The position numbers and the translations under genes are program-made. A stretch of DNA of 64,000 nt from WHSW01 sp963828755 (GTDB lineage Bacteria > Actinomycetota > Thermoleophilia > Solirubrobacterales > 70-9): assembly GCA_963828755.1 (NCBI GenBank), contig CAWHFY010000003.1:124001-188000 (forward strand), written 5' to 3'. The notes beneath the pieces were generated by a model that searched no databases, was not told the DNA's origin, and saw nothing but the letters and a program-made list of their open reading frames with translations. Below are positions 18,608-28,341 of the stretch, piece by piece (the stretch's first letter is position 1; every line of letters starts with the position of its first letter).

Positions 18608-19965
18608 CTAGCGCGCGGCCGCGATCACCAGCGTCCCGTTTGCGGGCGAGAGGGTCACGTTGCGGCGCACCGGGCGCTCGAGCGCCGCGCGTCGCCGCGC
18701 GCAGCGAGACCGAGCCGAGGATCGTCTCGATCGCAACCCGCATCTCGAGCTGGGCGAAGGCGGCGCCGATGCAGCGCCGGGTGCCGCCGCCGAACGGGAT
18801 CCAGGAGTAGGTCTCGGGCGCGGCGTCGCCGAGGAATCGCTCGGGGCGGAAGGAACGCGGGTCGTCGTAGACGTCGGGGCGGGTGTGAGCGAGGTAGATG
18901 CCCGCCAGGATCACGGTGCCGGAGGGGAGCTCGAAGCCGCCGAGCGCGGAGTCCTGGCGCAGCAGGCGGCCGGTGAACGGGACCACTGGGCGCACCCGCA
19001 GGGTCTCGTCGACGACCGCGTCGAGATAGTCGTGCTCGCCGAGGGCCAGCTCGGCCTCGAGCCGCGCGAGCGCGTCGGGGTGGTGCAGCAGCAGGTCGAA
19101 GGCCCAGGCGAGCCCGGTCGCGGTCGTCTCGTGGCCGGCAAGCAGCAGCGTCATCAGCTGGTCGCGCAGCTCGCGGTCGCTCATCTGCGTGCCGTCCTCG
19201 AACCGCGCCGTCAGGAGCAGCGAGAGGATGTCGTCGCGCTCGGCGAGGTCCGGGCGGCGCCGATGCTCGGCGATCTCGGCGTAGAGCAACTCGTCGGTGC
19301 GGTCGCGCAGGGTCGCGATTCGCCTGAACGGCGGCAGCCTGCGCAGGGTCGGGTTGGCGAACCCGAACGCGGCCGGCGAGGCGCTCGCGCTCAGGATGCC
19401 GACGAGGCCATCGCGCAGACGCTCGCGGCGCGCGTCGTCCTCGACCCCGAAGACCGCCCGCAGGATCACCTCGAGCGTGATCGCCTGCATGCTCGGGTGG
19501 AGCGCGTACTCGGTGCCCAGCGGCCAGGATGCGACGGCGCGCTCGGTCGCCTCGCGGATCACCTGCTCGTACCCGCGCATGCGCTCGCCGTGAAACGGCG
19601 GGAGCATCAGCTTGCGCCGGCGCAGGTGCTCGTCGCCCTCCTGTAAGAGCAGCGAGGACCGCCCGAGCAGCGGCTCGAGAACGACGTTGCGCCCCGGGGC
19701 GATCGTGTTGACCCGGTCGGCGGTGAACAGCCGCTTCAGCGACTCGGGGTCGGAGAGGAAGACGACCTCGCCCGGCCCGAGGAGGCTGGCATGAAAGGTC
19801 TCGCCGAGGCGCGGCGCGCCAGTGCTCGAGGAACGGCAGCGGGCGAAAGACGAAGCGCGCGGTCTGCAGCGACTTGGGCAGCGGCACGCTCGGCAGCTCG
19901 GCGAACGGGCGGGCGGTCCCCGGCGCCGAGGCGGCCGGTGCGGTGGATGCGATCGAGCTCGCCAT
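18608..19965 (-). CDS. Cytochrome P450 (two frame breaks)
   Basis: A P450 mono-oxygenase of about 450 residues. The haem-thiolate loop FGGGTRRCIGAAFAQ, the I-helix AGHETTATGL, the ExxR motif in DETLRVRP and the PERF block are all clear. The N-terminus (MASSIASTAPAAS through FLEHWRAAPR) is in a different frame from ETFHASLLGPGEVVF, with a break near 19808. A second break near 18690 separates LGSVSLRAA from the conserved C-terminal RRNVTLSPANGTLVIAAAR. Both are probably base errors. The substrate is unknown. It is convergent with purB and divergent from purC. Confidence 0.88.
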
Positions 19966-20066
19966 CGCCGTCAATCGTACGGCGGGCCGGGGGCCGCAGC
20001 GCCAGGGTGTGATCCGCCGCGGCACGCGACCTCAACCATCCGCCTGGCGTTGTTAGCATCGCCGCC

Positions 20067-20915
<849 letters not shown>

Positions 20916-20938
20916 TCGCCGGCCCCTACGCTGACCGG

Positions 20939-21958
20939 ATGAACCTGTTCGTCTGCGGCCTGCGTCGCTCGGGCACGACGATCCTCTACGACGCCCTCGG
21001 CGAGGACGCCGAGCTGCACCGCTTCTACGAGCCGCTGCGCGAGGACGCGGAGACGATCGGCGGGGGCAGCGGCGCCCGCGACACCGACGCGTTCGCCGAG
21101 ACCCGCGCGCGGCGCGAGCGCTTTCGCGCTGAACACCACCCCGAGCTGCCGATCGAGCTCTTCAACTGGGGCGGGCCGCGCGCCCCGGAGCTCGAGCTCG
21201 ATCCGGAGCTGCCCGCGCACGTCAGCGAGCTGCTCGCCGACCTGCTTGCTACAGCTCCCGCCGTCGCGATCAAGGAGACGCGGCTTCACCACAAGCTCGT
21301 CGCGGTCGCCGAGCTCGACCCCGACGCGGTGGTCGTCCACCTGACCCGCGACCCGCGCGCGGTCACCGCCTCGATGCTGCTCGGGCGCCGCCGCAGAACC
21401 GACATCTATCCCGACGCGGACACCTTCTTCACCGCCCGCACCGGGCGGCGCCTGTGGTCGAGCCGGCGGATCTCCGAGGAGCTGATCGGGCGGCAGCGCT
21501 CGCTCGACCTGCCCGCCGACATCCCCGACTTCCTGCGGCCGCTGATCGTCTGGAGGGCCGCGTTCGAGACCAGCGCCGGCGACGGCGCCCGGCTGTTCGG
21601 CGACCGCTACGTGCACGTGAGGCTCGAGGACCTGCGCGCCGATCCCCGCCGCGAGCTCGGCCGGGTCTACGCCGCCTGTGGGCGCGAGCTGCCCGAGCCG
21701 GTCGCCGCGTGGGCGGCCGACAACATCCGGCGCGAGGCGACCGTCCACCTCGCCGACGACCCGCGCTGGGCGCGCGCGGCGCGGCTGGTCGGGATGGAGC
21801 AGGCGCTCGAGCGCGCCGGCTACGCCGAGATCCTCGAGCTCGAGCCAGCGCCGGGCGAGCCGCTCGACCTCAGCCCGCCGGCGCCGCGGTCGCGCCTCGC
21901 GGGCTTCATCGGGCCGGGCCCGCCGGCGCCGCGGCTGACGCTACGCTGCGGATGGTGA
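20939..21958 (+). CDS. Sulfotransferase-family protein between purC and purS
   Basis: A 339-residue protein with the PAPS 5'-phosphosulfate loop RRSGTTILYDAL (about residues 9-20) and a 3'-phosphate site VVHLTRDPRAVTASML (about residues 130-145), the hallmarks of PAPS-dependent sulfotransferases. The acceptor is unknown. Its last 7 bases overlap the purS start, so it is expressed with purine genes. It is more distant from the four sulfotransferases at 23008-29347 than those are from one another. The C-terminus is Pro-rich and encoded by a GC-rich direct repeat (GCCCGCCGGCGCCGCGG), so its last ~25 residues may be dispensable. Confidence 0.82.
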   Translation: MNLFVCGLRRSGTTILYDALGEDAELHRFYEPLREDAETIGGGSGARDTDAFAETRARRERFRAEHHPELPIELFNWGGPRAPELELDPELPAHVSELLADLLATAPAVAIKETRLHHKLVAVAELDPDAVVVHLTRDPRAVTASMLLGRRRRTDIYPDADTFFTARTGRRLWSSRRISEELIGRQRSLDLPADIPDFLRPLIVWRAAFETSAGDGARLFGDRYVHVRLEDLRADPRRELGRVYAACGRELPEPVAAWAADNIRREATVHLADDPRWARAARLVGMEQALERAGYAEILELEPAPGEPLDLSPPAPRSRLAGFIGPGPPAPRLTLRCGW

Positions 21959-22227
21959 AGGCTCGCGTGCTGATCCGGCCGAAGGAGGGCATCCTCGACC
22001 CGCAGGGCAAGGCCGTCGAGCGGGCGCTGCCGGCGCTCGGCTTCGACGGCGTCAGCCACGTTCGAGTCGGCCGGATGGTCGAGCTCGAGGCACCGGAGGG
22101 CGCCGACCTCGACCGCCTCTGCCAGCAGCTGCTCGCCAACCCGTTGATCGAGGACTACGAGATCGAGCAAATGCCCGACACCTCCTCCGCTTCGCGTCCG
22201 GGGGTGTCGGGGTCGATCGAGGGCTGA
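21952..22227 (+). CDS. purS: Phosphoribosylformylglycinamidine synthase subunit PurS
   Basis: A 91-residue PurS, the small structural subunit that joins PurL and PurQ in the FGAM synthase complex. The pattern ARVLIRPKEGILDPQGKAVE and GRMVELEAP is typical. The normal family length is about 80 residues. The last ~18 residues (MPDTSSASRPGVSGSIEG) are encoded by a family A repeat (22174-22211), so the native end probably lay near YEIEQ. It overlaps the sulfotransferase stop by 7 bases and the purQ start by 1 (TGATG). Confidence 0.93.
   Translation: MVKARVLIRPKEGILDPQGKAVERALPALGFDGVSHVRVGRMVELEAPEGADLDRLCQQLLANPLIEDYEIEQMPDTSSASRPGVSGSIEG
22174..22211 (-). repeat. Family A hairpin repeat, copy 2, at the purS 3' end
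   Basis: Arms CCCGACACC (22174-22182) and GGTGTCGGG (22203-22211) are perfectly complementary. Between them is the reverse complement of the 19-base core (22183-22201) plus one G. Orientation is opposite to copies 1 and 3. It encodes the extra C-terminal residues of PurS. Confidence 0.9.
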
Positions 22228-22898
22228 TGTTCGGCGTGCTGCAGTTCCCCGGGTCGTGCGATGAGCGCGACGCGGTGCTCGCCTGCGAGCGGGTCGGCGA
22301 GGCGCGGCTGGTCTGGCACGGCGAGACGGACCTCTCCGGGATCGACGCGGTCGTCGTCCCCGGCGGCTTCTCCTACGGCGACTACCTGCGCGCCGGCGCG
22401 ATCGCCCGCTTCGCTCCGGTGATGGAGCCCGTGCGCGAGTTCGCCGCCGCCGGCGGTCCGGTGCTCGGGATCTGCAACGGCTTCCAGGTGCTCTGCGAGG
22501 CGGGGCTGTTGCCCGGGGCACTGCTCGCCAACGAGCACCTGCGCTTCCTCTGTCGCCAGGTCGAGCTCGAGGTCGTCGATGCGGACACCGTCGCGACCTC
22601 CGCCTGCGCGATCGGCGACCGCCTCTCGATCCCGGTCAAGCACATGAGCGGCCGCTGGTTCGCGCCGGCCGACCAGCTCGACGAGCTCGAGGCCGACGGG
22701 CAGATCGTCTTCCGCTACGCGGCCGGACAGAACCCGAACGGCTCGGTCGCCGACGTCGCCGGGGTTCGCAACGAGGCGGGCAACGTGGTCGGCCTGATGC
22801 CGCACCCCGAGCACGCCGTCGACCCGCTCTGCGGCTCGGCCGACGGGCTGAAGCTGTTCGAGTCGCTCGCCGCGGCGCGGATCCCCGCTCCGGCGTGA
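22227..22898 (+). CDS. purQ: FGAM synthase glutaminase subunit PurQ
   Basis: A 223-residue class I glutamine amidotransferase supplying ammonia to PurL. The nucleophile Cys lies in VLGICNGFQ (about residues 82-90), and the His/Glu pair in GLMPHPEHAVDP. PGGFSYGDYLRAGAIAR is a strong PurQ marker. It starts 1 base inside purS. The gene for its large partner, purL, is displaced about 9.6 kb downstream by the sulfotransferase/glycosyltransferase island. Two copies of a 50-base repeat begin at its stop codon. Confidence 0.96.
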   Translation: MFGVLQFPGSCDERDAVLACERVGEARLVWHGETDLSGIDAVVVPGGFSYGDYLRAGAIARFAPVMEPVREFAAAGGPVLGICNGFQVLCEAGLLPGALLANEHLRFLCRQVELEVVDADTVATSACAIGDRLSIPVKHMSGRWFAPADQLDELEADGQIVFRYAAGQNPNGSVADVAGVRNEAGNVVGLMPHPEHAVDPLCGSADGLKLFESLAAARIPAPA

Positions 22899-23003
22899 GG
22901 CGGAGGCCGACCGGCCGAAGCCGAGCCGCGCCGCCGTTGAGGCGCCGAACTGCGAGGCGGAGGCCGACCGGCCGAAGCCGAGCCGCGCCGCCGTTGAGGC
23001 GCC
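22897..23003 (+). repeat. Family B repeat, two identical 50-base direct copies
   Basis: Units 22897-22946 and 22954-23003 are identical 50-mers, separated by 7 bases (period 57, or 19 codons). Each contains the small palindrome GGCCGACCGGCC-like centre and the core GCCGAGCCGCGCCGCCGTTG. They fill the gap between purQ and the next sulfotransferase. Shortened relatives lie inside nth (3940-3984) and thiS (56418-56455). Confidence 0.92.
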
Positions 23004-23007
23004 TGGC

Positions 23008-23908
23008 GTGAGCCCGCTGGCAAGGCGTCGGGCCGCGAGCGTGGCGCCGGCGCCGTTCGTGGTCGGCGTCGGGCGCTCGGGGACCACCCTGCTGCGGCTG
23101 ATGCTCGACTCGCATCCGCAGCTCGCGATCCCGGCCGAGACCCACTTCGTCCCCGAGCTGATCGAGCGCGCCAACGAGTGCCGGTTCGCCAGCGAACTGG
23201 TCGACGCGATCGTCGCCGCCCGCACCTGGGGCGACTTCGGCCTCGACGACGAGCTACTTTCGCGCGGAGGTCGAGCGGCGCGAGGCCCACGGGGCCGCCG
23301 ACGTCCTGAGGGTGTTCTACGCGCTCTGCGCCGAGCGGGAGGGCAAGCCGCGCTGGGGCGACAAGACGCCCGGTTACGTCAAGCGGATGCGCCCGATCGC
23401 CCACGCACTGGAGGAGGCGAGGTTCGTGCACCTGATCCGCGACGGCCGCGACGTCGCGCTCTCGCGACTCGCACGCGGGATGGGGACCGGGAAGCCGATC
23501 GACGAGATCGCCGACCTCTGGCGGCGACGGATCGAGAGCGCGCGCAAGCAGGCGAAGCGGCTGCGCGGCCGCTACCTGGAGCTGCGGTTTGAGGACCTGA
23601 TCACCGAGCCGGAGCAGGCGCTGCGGCGGGTCTGCGAGCTCATCGAGCTCGAGTATGACCCGGCGATGCTGAGCTACCGAGCGCAGGCGCAGCGGCGGAT
23701 CTCCGAGCTCGGCGATCTCGCCGCCGAGGGGGCCCGAGACGAGCGCGACCGCGACGAGCGTCAGGCGGCCCACTCGCTCGCCTCGAGGCCGCCGACCGAG
23801 GCCCGGATCGAGGTCTGGCGCGAGGACATGGACCCAGCCGACCGGGCGGCGTTCGACCGCGTCGCCGGCGATCTGCTTCGCGAACTCGGCTACGACGTGC
23901 CATCCTGA
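23008..23908 (+). CDS. PAPS-type sulfotransferase A (one frame break)
   Basis: About 300 residues, first of four related sulfotransferases. The PAPS loop is FVVGVGRSGTTLLRLMLDSH and the 3'-phosphate site is FVHLIRDGRDVALSRL. The shared block RWGDKTPGYVKRM is also present. One base too many or too few near 23258-23262 breaks the frame: GDFGLDDE ends in one frame and FRAEVERREAHGAADVLRVFYAL continues in another. The start is GTG at 23008, directly after the family B repeats. The acceptor is probably a sugar or glycolipid given the adjacent glycosyltransferases, but this is inference. Confidence 0.83.
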
Positions 23909-23919
23909 TCGGCCCCACC

Positions 23920-24979
23920 ATGGCCTTCGACTACTCGATCAGGATGCTTCGCAACCGCCGCCTGCGCGGCCGCTCGGAGCCCGAGTTCCCGGCCCCGTTC
24001 GTGGTCGGCGTCGGGCGCTCCGGCACCACCTTGCTGCGGATGATGCTCGACTCGCATCCCCGAACTCGCGATCCCACCGGAGACGCACTTCCTCAACCCA
24101 CTGATCCAGGCCTCCGGCCGCCTGCGCTTCAACGCCCGCACGGCGACCCGCGAGATCGTCCATGACGAGCGGCGGCGCTGGAACGACTTCGGGCTCACCG
24201 AGGAGGACCTGCTCGTCTCGATGCAGTCGGTGGAGAGGTTCAACACCACCGACGCGATGCGCGCCTTCTACCGCGCCTACGCCGACAAGCACGGCAAGCT
24301 CCGCTGGGGCGACAAGACCCCCGACTACATCCGCAAGATGCGCAAGCTGCAGAAGACGCTCCCGGAGGCGCGCTTCATCCACGTGATCCGCGACGGCCGC
24401 GACGCCGGTCTGTCGCAGAATGCGCGAATCATCAAACGCGGCAAGGACCCGGTCCCGGCGCGCGAGATGGCGCGGCGCTGGCGCAAGCGGATCGTCAAGT
24501 CGCGGATCGACGCCGAGGAGGTCGAGCACTACCTCGAGATCCGCTACGAGGACCTGGTCGCCGACACGGAGAACGCCCTGCGGCGGGTATGCGAGCACAT
24601 CGAGCTCGACTTCGACCCCGCGATGCTGACCTACTACGAGCGCGCCGAGGAGCGCCTGCAGGAGATGGCGGGGGCGCTGCCGGCGAAGAAGGGCCGCCCC
24701 GAGCGCGAGGCCGGCGAGCGGATCCAGGCCCACGCGCTGACGATGAAGCCGCCGGATCCGGAGCGGCTCGCGGTCTGGAAGCGCGAGATGACGCCGGAGG
24801 AGAACGCCGAGTTCGAGAACGCGGCCGGCTACCTGCTCGACGACCTCGGCTACGAGACGGCGACGCCGAAGTCGGAGTGGATGCCACCCGAGGAGTGGGC
24901 GCGCTCGAAGTCGCGCACGGATCGCGGCTCCGACAAAGCCGGATCGACCAGGTTCCGCGACAAGGTCAAGCGCGGCTAG
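23920..24979 (+). CDS. PAPS-type sulfotransferase B (one frame break)
   Basis: About 352 residues, a paralogue of its neighbours. It has FVVGVGRSGTTLLRMMLDSHP, RWGDKTPDYIRKMRKL and FIHVIRDGRDAGLSQNAR. An extra C in the CCCC at about 24057-24061 puts HPELAIPPETHFLNPLIQASG out of frame, a classic homopolymer error. The C-terminus is longer than in its paralogues and basic (RSKSRTDRGSDKAGSTRF). It starts 11 bases after sulfotransferase A. A hairpin follows at 24987-25007. Confidence 0.83.
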
Positions 24980-24986
24980 CCTTCGC

Positions 24987-25007
24987 GAACCGCCTTTTGC
25001 GCGGTTC
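24987..25007 (+). terminator. Hairpin after sulfotransferase B
   Basis: GAACCGC and GCGGTTC form a 7-base stem with loop CTTTTGC, 8 bases after the stop. Only a few T residues follow. It may be a weak terminator or attenuator between sulfotransferases B and C; the 93-base gap holds nothing else recognisable. Confidence 0.4.
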
Positions 25008-25072
25008 TCTATCCTGATCCGCTCGCCTCGGACCCTCGCCCCCGCGTTCACCGGGGTCCGCGGCCACTGATC

Positions 25073-26017
25073 ATGGGTTTGTTCTCGAGACTGAAGAAGG
25101 ACGACGCGCGCCGCGAGCCGGTGCCGTTCGTGGTCGGCATGAACCGCTCCGGCACGACGCTGCTGCGGATGATGCTCGACGCCCACCCCGATCTGACGAT
25201 CCCGCCCGAGACCCACTTCGTCCCCGACTTGATCAAGGCGGCGCGCGAGAGCGACGCGACCCCGGAGAGCGCGCTCGAGGCGATGAAGTCGGCGCGCGAG
25301 TGGGGCGACTTCGGCTTCTCCGACGAGGAGATGCTCGGCCGTCTGCGGGCGCTGCCTGAGATCAAGCCCGGTCCAGCGGTCCGGACCTTCTACGCCGCCT
25401 ACACCGAGGAGCAGGGCAAGCCTCGCTGGGGCGAGAAGACGCCGACCTACGTGCAGAAGATGAAGCTGATCCAGCGCGCGATCCCCGAGGCGCGCTTCGT
25501 GCACGTGATCCGCGACGGCCGCGACGTCGCGCTCTCGGTCCTCGACCGCACGGTGCGCGAGCTGACCGCCGGCGACGTCGCCCGCCGCTGGCAGAAGAAG
25601 ATCACCAAGGCGCGCGAGGACTCGCCGAACCTCGACCACTACATCGAGATCCGCTACGAGGACCTGATCCTCGAGACCGAGCCGACGCTGCGCAAGGTCT
25701 GCGAGTTCATCGAGCTGCCCTGGGACGACTCGCTCCTGACCTACCACGAGCGCTCCGCCGACCGGCTCAAGGAGATGGCCCGCGCGCTGCCCGCCGAGGG
25801 TCGCGCCAAGGAGCTCACGGTCGAGCGGCGGATGGCCACGCACGAGATGACCACTAAGCCTCCGAGCGCCGACCGCGTCGCCCGGTGGCGCACCCAGATG
25901 GCCCCCGAGCAGCGCGAGGAGTTCGAGGCGATCGCCGGCGAGCTGCTGGAGCAGCTCGGGTATCCGGTTGGGCCCGACGCGGTCGAGAAGGCCACCGCGC
26001 TGATCGAAGCAGCGTGA
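25073..26017 (+). CDS. PAPS-type sulfotransferase C
   Basis: A 314-residue intact member of the paralogous set, useful as the template for the broken ones. The order is FVVGMNRSGTTLLRMMLDAHPDL (PAPS loop), PPETHFVPDLIKAAR, RWGEKTPTYVQKMKLI, FVHVIRDGRDVALSVL (3'-phosphate site), then HYIEIRYEDLI and PPSADRVARWRTQM. It starts at ATG 25073 after a 93-base gap with a hairpin. Four heptamer repeats fill the gap to the next gene. It probably sulfates a cell-surface sugar; this is inferred from the neighbouring glycosyltransferases. Confidence 0.87.
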   Translation: MGLFSRLKKDDARREPVPFVVGMNRSGTTLLRMMLDAHPDLTIPPETHFVPDLIKAARESDATPESALEAMKSAREWGDFGFSDEEMLGRLRALPEIKPGPAVRTFYAAYTEEQGKPRWGEKTPTYVQKMKLIQRAIPEARFVHVIRDGRDVALSVLDRTVRELTAGDVARRWQKKITKAREDSPNLDHYIEIRYEDLILETEPTLRKVCEFIELPWDDSLLTYHERSADRLKEMARALPAEGRAKELTVERRMATHEMTTKPPSADRVARWRTQMAPEQREEFEAIAGELLEQLGYPVGPDAVEKATALIEAA

Positions 26018-26021
26018 GCGG

Positions 26022-26049
26022 CCGCTCGCCGCTCGCCACTCGCCGCTCG
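26022..26049 (+). repeat. Family C heptamer array between sulfotransferase C and glycosyltransferase 2
   Basis: Four tandem heptamers, CCGCTCG, CCGCTCG, CCACTCG, CCGCTCG, between the stop at 26017 and the ATG at 26060. Confidence 0.87.
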
Positions 26050-26059
26050 AGGACTGACG

Positions 26060-27133
26060 ATGCGGGTTGGGCTCGTCTCGAAGTGGTTTGCCTCCGGGCA
26101 GGCCGTCGTGACGCGCCAGATCCGCTCGGCGCTCGACGGGCTCGGCCACGAGACCTTCGTGCTCGCGAAGCCGGGTAAGGGCCCGCGCGCCAGTCAGGAG
26201 CGGGTCGCCGACCCCGTCTGGGATCAGCCCGGCGTCACCCAAGGCTCAAACGCCGACATCCCCCGCGACGAGTACCGCGCCTGGGCCTCGGACAACTCGC
26301 TCGACGCAGTCCTCTGCGACCAGAACGACCAGTTCGACGAGATCGCGGCCCTCCGCGCCGACGGCGTCCGCACGATCGGCCGCTTCGTCTGGGAGAGCTT
26401 CGCCCCGGCCGACGCTGAGCCGGCCGGCGCGGCCTACGACACGATCTACTCGTTCACCCGCGCCGAGCAGGCCCGCTACCGCACGCTCGGCATCGACTCC
26501 CCGCTGCTCACCTGGGGCTGTCACCCGGAGCTGATCGAGGTTGCGGAGAGGGTCGAGCGCGACCCCGAGCTGGTCAGGTTCGTCGTTCCGGGCAGCTTCA
26601 TGGGCAAGCGCAAGCCGTTCCCGGAGATCGTCGAGGCGTTCACGCGGGCGCGCGGCGATCACCTGCGGTTGCTGATCCGCGGCCAGGTCGACCGCAAGGC
26701 GGGCAAGCTCGAGAAGGCGGCCGGCGGCGATCCGCGGGTCGTGATCGAGTTGGAGGACCGCCCGACCGACGAGCACCTGCGCCAGTTCGCGAGCTGCCAC
26801 GTCTGCCTCTCGCCCTCGCGCTGGGAGGGTCTCGGCCTGCCGCTCTACGAGGCGGTCGCCTTCGGAATGCCGTCGATCACCAACGACTCGCCGCCGATGA
26901 ACGAGGTGGTGCTCGACGGCGTCAACGGGATCTGCGTCGACTCGGTCCCGTGGGGCGAGGCCGGCTCCGGGATCCCCGCCTTCGACCCGGACTTCGAGCA
27001 GCTGACCGCCGCGATCGAGCGCCTCGGCGACGCCGCCGAGCGCGAGCGGCTCGCCGCCGGCGCGGTGCGCCTGCGCGAGAACGAGCGCAGCTGGGAGCGC
27101 ACGGTTGAGGGCCTTGAGGAACTACTCAGGTGA
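26060..27133 (+). CDS. Family-4-type glycosyltransferase 2
   Basis: A 357-residue GT-B glycosyltransferase. The N-terminal acceptor half starts MRVGLVSKWFASGQAVVTRQ, and the donor half has the EX7E element SRWEGLGLPLYEAVAFG followed by TNDSPPMNEVV. It is closely related to those at 12214 and 27215; all three share the W-F-x2-G-Q-x-V-V-x-R-Q opening and LGHExFVLA. It is the only one of the three without a repeat insertion after HPELI, so it shows the ancestral linker (EVAERVERDPELVRF). It lies in a run with four sulfotransferases. Confidence 0.88.
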   Translation: MRVGLVSKWFASGQAVVTRQIRSALDGLGHETFVLAKPGKGPRASQERVADPVWDQPGVTQGSNADIPRDEYRAWASDNSLDAVLCDQNDQFDEIAALRADGVRTIGRFVWESFAPADAEPAGAAYDTIYSFTRAEQARYRTLGIDSPLLTWGCHPELIEVAERVERDPELVRFVVPGSFMGKRKPFPEIVEAFTRARGDHLRLLIRGQVDRKAGKLEKAAGGDPRVVIELEDRPTDEHLRQFASCHVCLSPSRWEGLGLPLYEAVAFGMPSITNDSPPMNEVVLDGVNGICVDSVPWGEAGSGIPAFDPDFEQLTAAIERLGDAAERERLAAGAVRLRENERSWERTVEGLEELLR

Positions 27134-27164
27134 AGCCAAGGAGATCGGCGAAGTGAGCCCTGGC

Positions 27165-27201
27165 CCGGTGAGACCGGACGCGAAGCGGAGGATCTCACCG
27201 G
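27165..27201 (+). repeat. Family A hairpin repeat, copy 3, between the two glycosyltransferases
   Basis: Arms CCGGTGAGA (27165-27173) and TCTCACCGG (27193-27201) are perfectly complementary and flank the exact 19-base core CCGGACGCGAAGCGGAGGA (27174-27192). The arms share no sequence with those of copies 1 and 2, yet the core is identical. Confidence 0.92.
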
Positions 27202-27214
27202 AGTTGTTCCGCTG

Positions 27215-28328
27215 ATGCGGGTCGGAATCGTCAGCAAGTGGTTCAACCGCGGCCAGCCGGTGGTCGGGCGGCAGCTGCGCTCAGCTGTGGACGAGCTCGG
27301 CCACGAGAGCTTCGTGCTCGCCCGGCCGAAGAAGGAGAAGGGCCCGCGGCCCGGCGCGCTCGACCGCGACGACGTCTGGGACCAGCCCGGGGTGACGGAG
27401 GCGTCGGCCTACGACATCCCCGCCGACGAGTACCTCGCCTGGGTCGACGAGCACGGGATCGAGGCGATCCTCTGCGACCAGAACTACCAGTTCGCCGAGC
27501 TGGCGGAGCTGCGCCGTCGCGGGGTGCGCACGATCGGGCGCTTCGTGTGGGAGCACTTCACCGCCGAGCACGTCGCCGGCGCCCGCGAGGCCTTCGACGT
27601 CGTCTACTCGCTGACCCACGCCGAGCAACGGCGTTATGCGGAGATGGGCCTGGAGACCCCGTACGTCACCTGGGGCTGCCACCCGGAGCTCATCGCGGTC
27701 GCCGACGAGGTCGCCGCTCGCCGCTCGCCGCTCAGCCGCTCGGACGCCGTTTCGTTCGTGTTTCCCGGCGGCTTCCTGGGCCACCGCAAACCGCTCGAGC
27801 CGGTGCTCGAGGCCTTCGAGGCGACCAGCGACCGGCGCCTGCGGCTGATCGTCAAGGCCCAGGTCGAGCGCAAGCAGGTCGAAGGCTGCGGCCGCCGCCG
27901 CTCACCGTGATCCCCGGATCGAGCTTCGCCTCGCCGACCAGCCGACCGCCGAGCACCTGCGCGAGCTCGCGGCCTGCGACGTCTTCATCGCCCCGGCGCG
28001 CTGGGAGGGTCTCGGGCTGCCGCTCTACGAGGCGATCGCGTTCGGCCTGCCGGCGATCACCAACGACGCGCCGCCGATGAACGAAGCGATCCACGACGGG
28101 GTCAACGGCCTGCTCGTCGCCTCGACGCCGAACGGGACCGCACGGTCGGGAATCCCCGCGCTCGATCCCGACGTCGGCGAGCTGCGCGAGGCGATCGAGC
28201 GACTCGCGGAGGCGCCGCTGCGCGCCGAGCTGGCCGCCGGCGCGCTGCGGGTGCGCGAGACCGAGCGGCCGTGGTCGGCGACCGTGAGCGGGATCGGCGA
28301 ACTATTGGAAACGACTTCAACCGGGTAG
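27215..28328 (+). CDS. Family-4-type glycosyltransferase 3 (frame broken)
   Basis: About 370 residues, a paralogue of the previous gene. The first 220 residues (MRVGIVSKWFNRGQPVVGRQ to LRLIVKAQVERKQVE) end in a premature stop near 27910. The rest (LRLADQPTAEHLRELAACDV, ARWEGLGLPLYEAIAFG, TNDAPPMNEAI) continues in another frame to 28328. Two small indels between about 27880 and 27925 would restore KAAAAA-DPRIELRLADQ. Heptamer repeats at 27714-27742 insert AARRSPLSRS at exactly the linker where glycosyltransferase 1 carries a family A repeat. Confidence 0.83.
27714..27742 (+). repeat. Family C heptamer array inside glycosyltransferase 3
   Basis: CCGCTCG, CCGCTCG, CCGCTCA, one G, then CCGCTCG. 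Read in frame as ARRSPLSRS within the linker between the two Rossmann halves. Confidence 0.85.
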
Positions 28329-28341
28329 CTTGGAGGGCTTC

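Noticed and set aside
22897..23003. CRISPR array
   Set aside because: Only two repeat copies with a 7-base spacer, no cas genes, and relatives occur inside protein-coding genes.
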